64,000 nt of DNA, taken from positions 26,366,205 to 26,430,204 of the forward strand of contig CM046850.1 of assembly GCA_025618425.1 (NCBI GenBank). Direction: 5' to 3'. This DNA is from Heliocidaris tuberculata. Its lineage: Eukaryota; Echinodermata; Echinoidea; Camarodonta; Echinometridae. The notes under the pieces are model-generated. The model was not told the DNA's origin, did no database searches, and saw only the letters and a program-made list of their open reading frames with translations. Made by a program: the position numbers and the translations under genes. Below are positions 63,536-64,000 of this stretch, one piece after another. Numbering within the stretch: position 1 is the stretch's first letter; the number at the start of each line of letters is the position of its first letter.

Positions 63536-64000
63536 CTTTGAATAGGCTGATTGTTTGGAAAATCAACAACAATTCTGCTTGAATGACCACATTTTATACA
63601 CATCGAAAATGAAAAATAAAAATGTTAGTGAGAGGTCATCACGGTATGTAATAATAAAGATTTCGAGAGAATGGGTTAATTTTGGACAGATTTGAATTAA
63701 TTTAATGTGAATTTTATTCTTTTTGTCGGAAATATTATGCAAATAAATGAATGAATGAATGAATGAATGGATGAATGTAGTCTGCAGGCACAGACCCTAG
63801 TCAGTCGTAAAAGAATGTCTGCACTGTAAGACTACCATAGCCCCTATACTATAACTGATCATATATTGACACGAAAAGTAAGGAGCTGGGTTAGTCTTCT
63901 CTCAAGACACAATGATTTTCTGATAAAGTGTCAAATTAGGGTCTGTGCTAGCAGACTAGGATCAATGCACGAACTCTCTTATAAAACTTGATCGTAATGC

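Larger units (their letters stand above)
56765..64000 (+). repeat. Tandem segmental duplication, unit 3 (cut by window end)
   Basis: Third head-to-tail copy. It keeps the GC-rich foldback and TAGTTG block seen in unit 1, but from about 59 kb onward it shares nearly all small variants with unit 2. It carries a deletion of about 675 bp at 61019 and a private palindromic insertion at 62258-62447. By offset from unit 2, the last exon of its protease copy should start near 64,310, just outside the window. Confidence 0.88.

Overview
The window is animal nuclear DNA. It has AT-rich single-copy sequence, split genes with GT/AG introns, many (GA)n/(CT)n/(AC)n tracts and G or C runs, SINE and LINE pieces and several families of short inverted-repeat DNA transposons. 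The invertebrate-type secreted proteinase K-like protease and the repeat styles suggest a marine invertebrate, most likely an echinoderm such as a sea urchin. That assignment is inference only.

The dominant structure is a head-to-tail segmental duplication. Unit 1 is about 1-30,106, unit 2 about 30,107-56,764, and unit 3 runs from about 56,765 past the end of the window. The boundaries are arbitrary because the window opens inside a unit. Units 2 and 3 share more indels and point variants with each other than with unit 1. Unit 1 alone carries insertions of about 1.2 kb (5308-6493) and 2.9 kb (6854-9780). The sequence from about 15.4 to 22.3 kb is almost unchanged between units 1 and 2, while the flanks differ by many indels and mobile-element insertions.

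Each complete unit holds one convincing gene on the minus strand: a secreted subtilisin-like serine protease (peptidase family S8, proteinase K type). It has eight coding exons plus an upstream leader exon. Both copies (12014-19737 and 38181-46726) are open from signal peptide to stop, carry the Asp/His/Ser triad and the oxyanion Asn, and have identical exons by eye. A third copy should begin about 0.3 kb beyond the right end of the window.

Downstream of the protease on the same strand lies a candidate small gene that I do not recognise (10830-11247, with a possible first exon at 11811-11831). Its three exons splice in frame and end in a stop followed by AATAAA. It is intact in unit 1, frameshifted in unit 2 and missing a splice donor in units 2 and 3. 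A second unrecognised exon-like ORF is intact only in unit 3 (59150-59383). A broken THAP-domain start lies at 28697 and 55345.

The rest is repeat-rich: hAT-type elements with 8-bp target duplications, a TIR element with a 5-bp duplication, a palindromic element found only in unit 3, a TTAA-flanked element found only in unit 2, a SINE whose head resembles 7SL RNA, a tRNA-derived SINE, the 3' end of a LINE inside a protease intron, minisatellites, and long polypyrimidine tracts that produce spurious serine/leucine-rich ORFs. All comparisons were made by reading; no alignment or database search was run.
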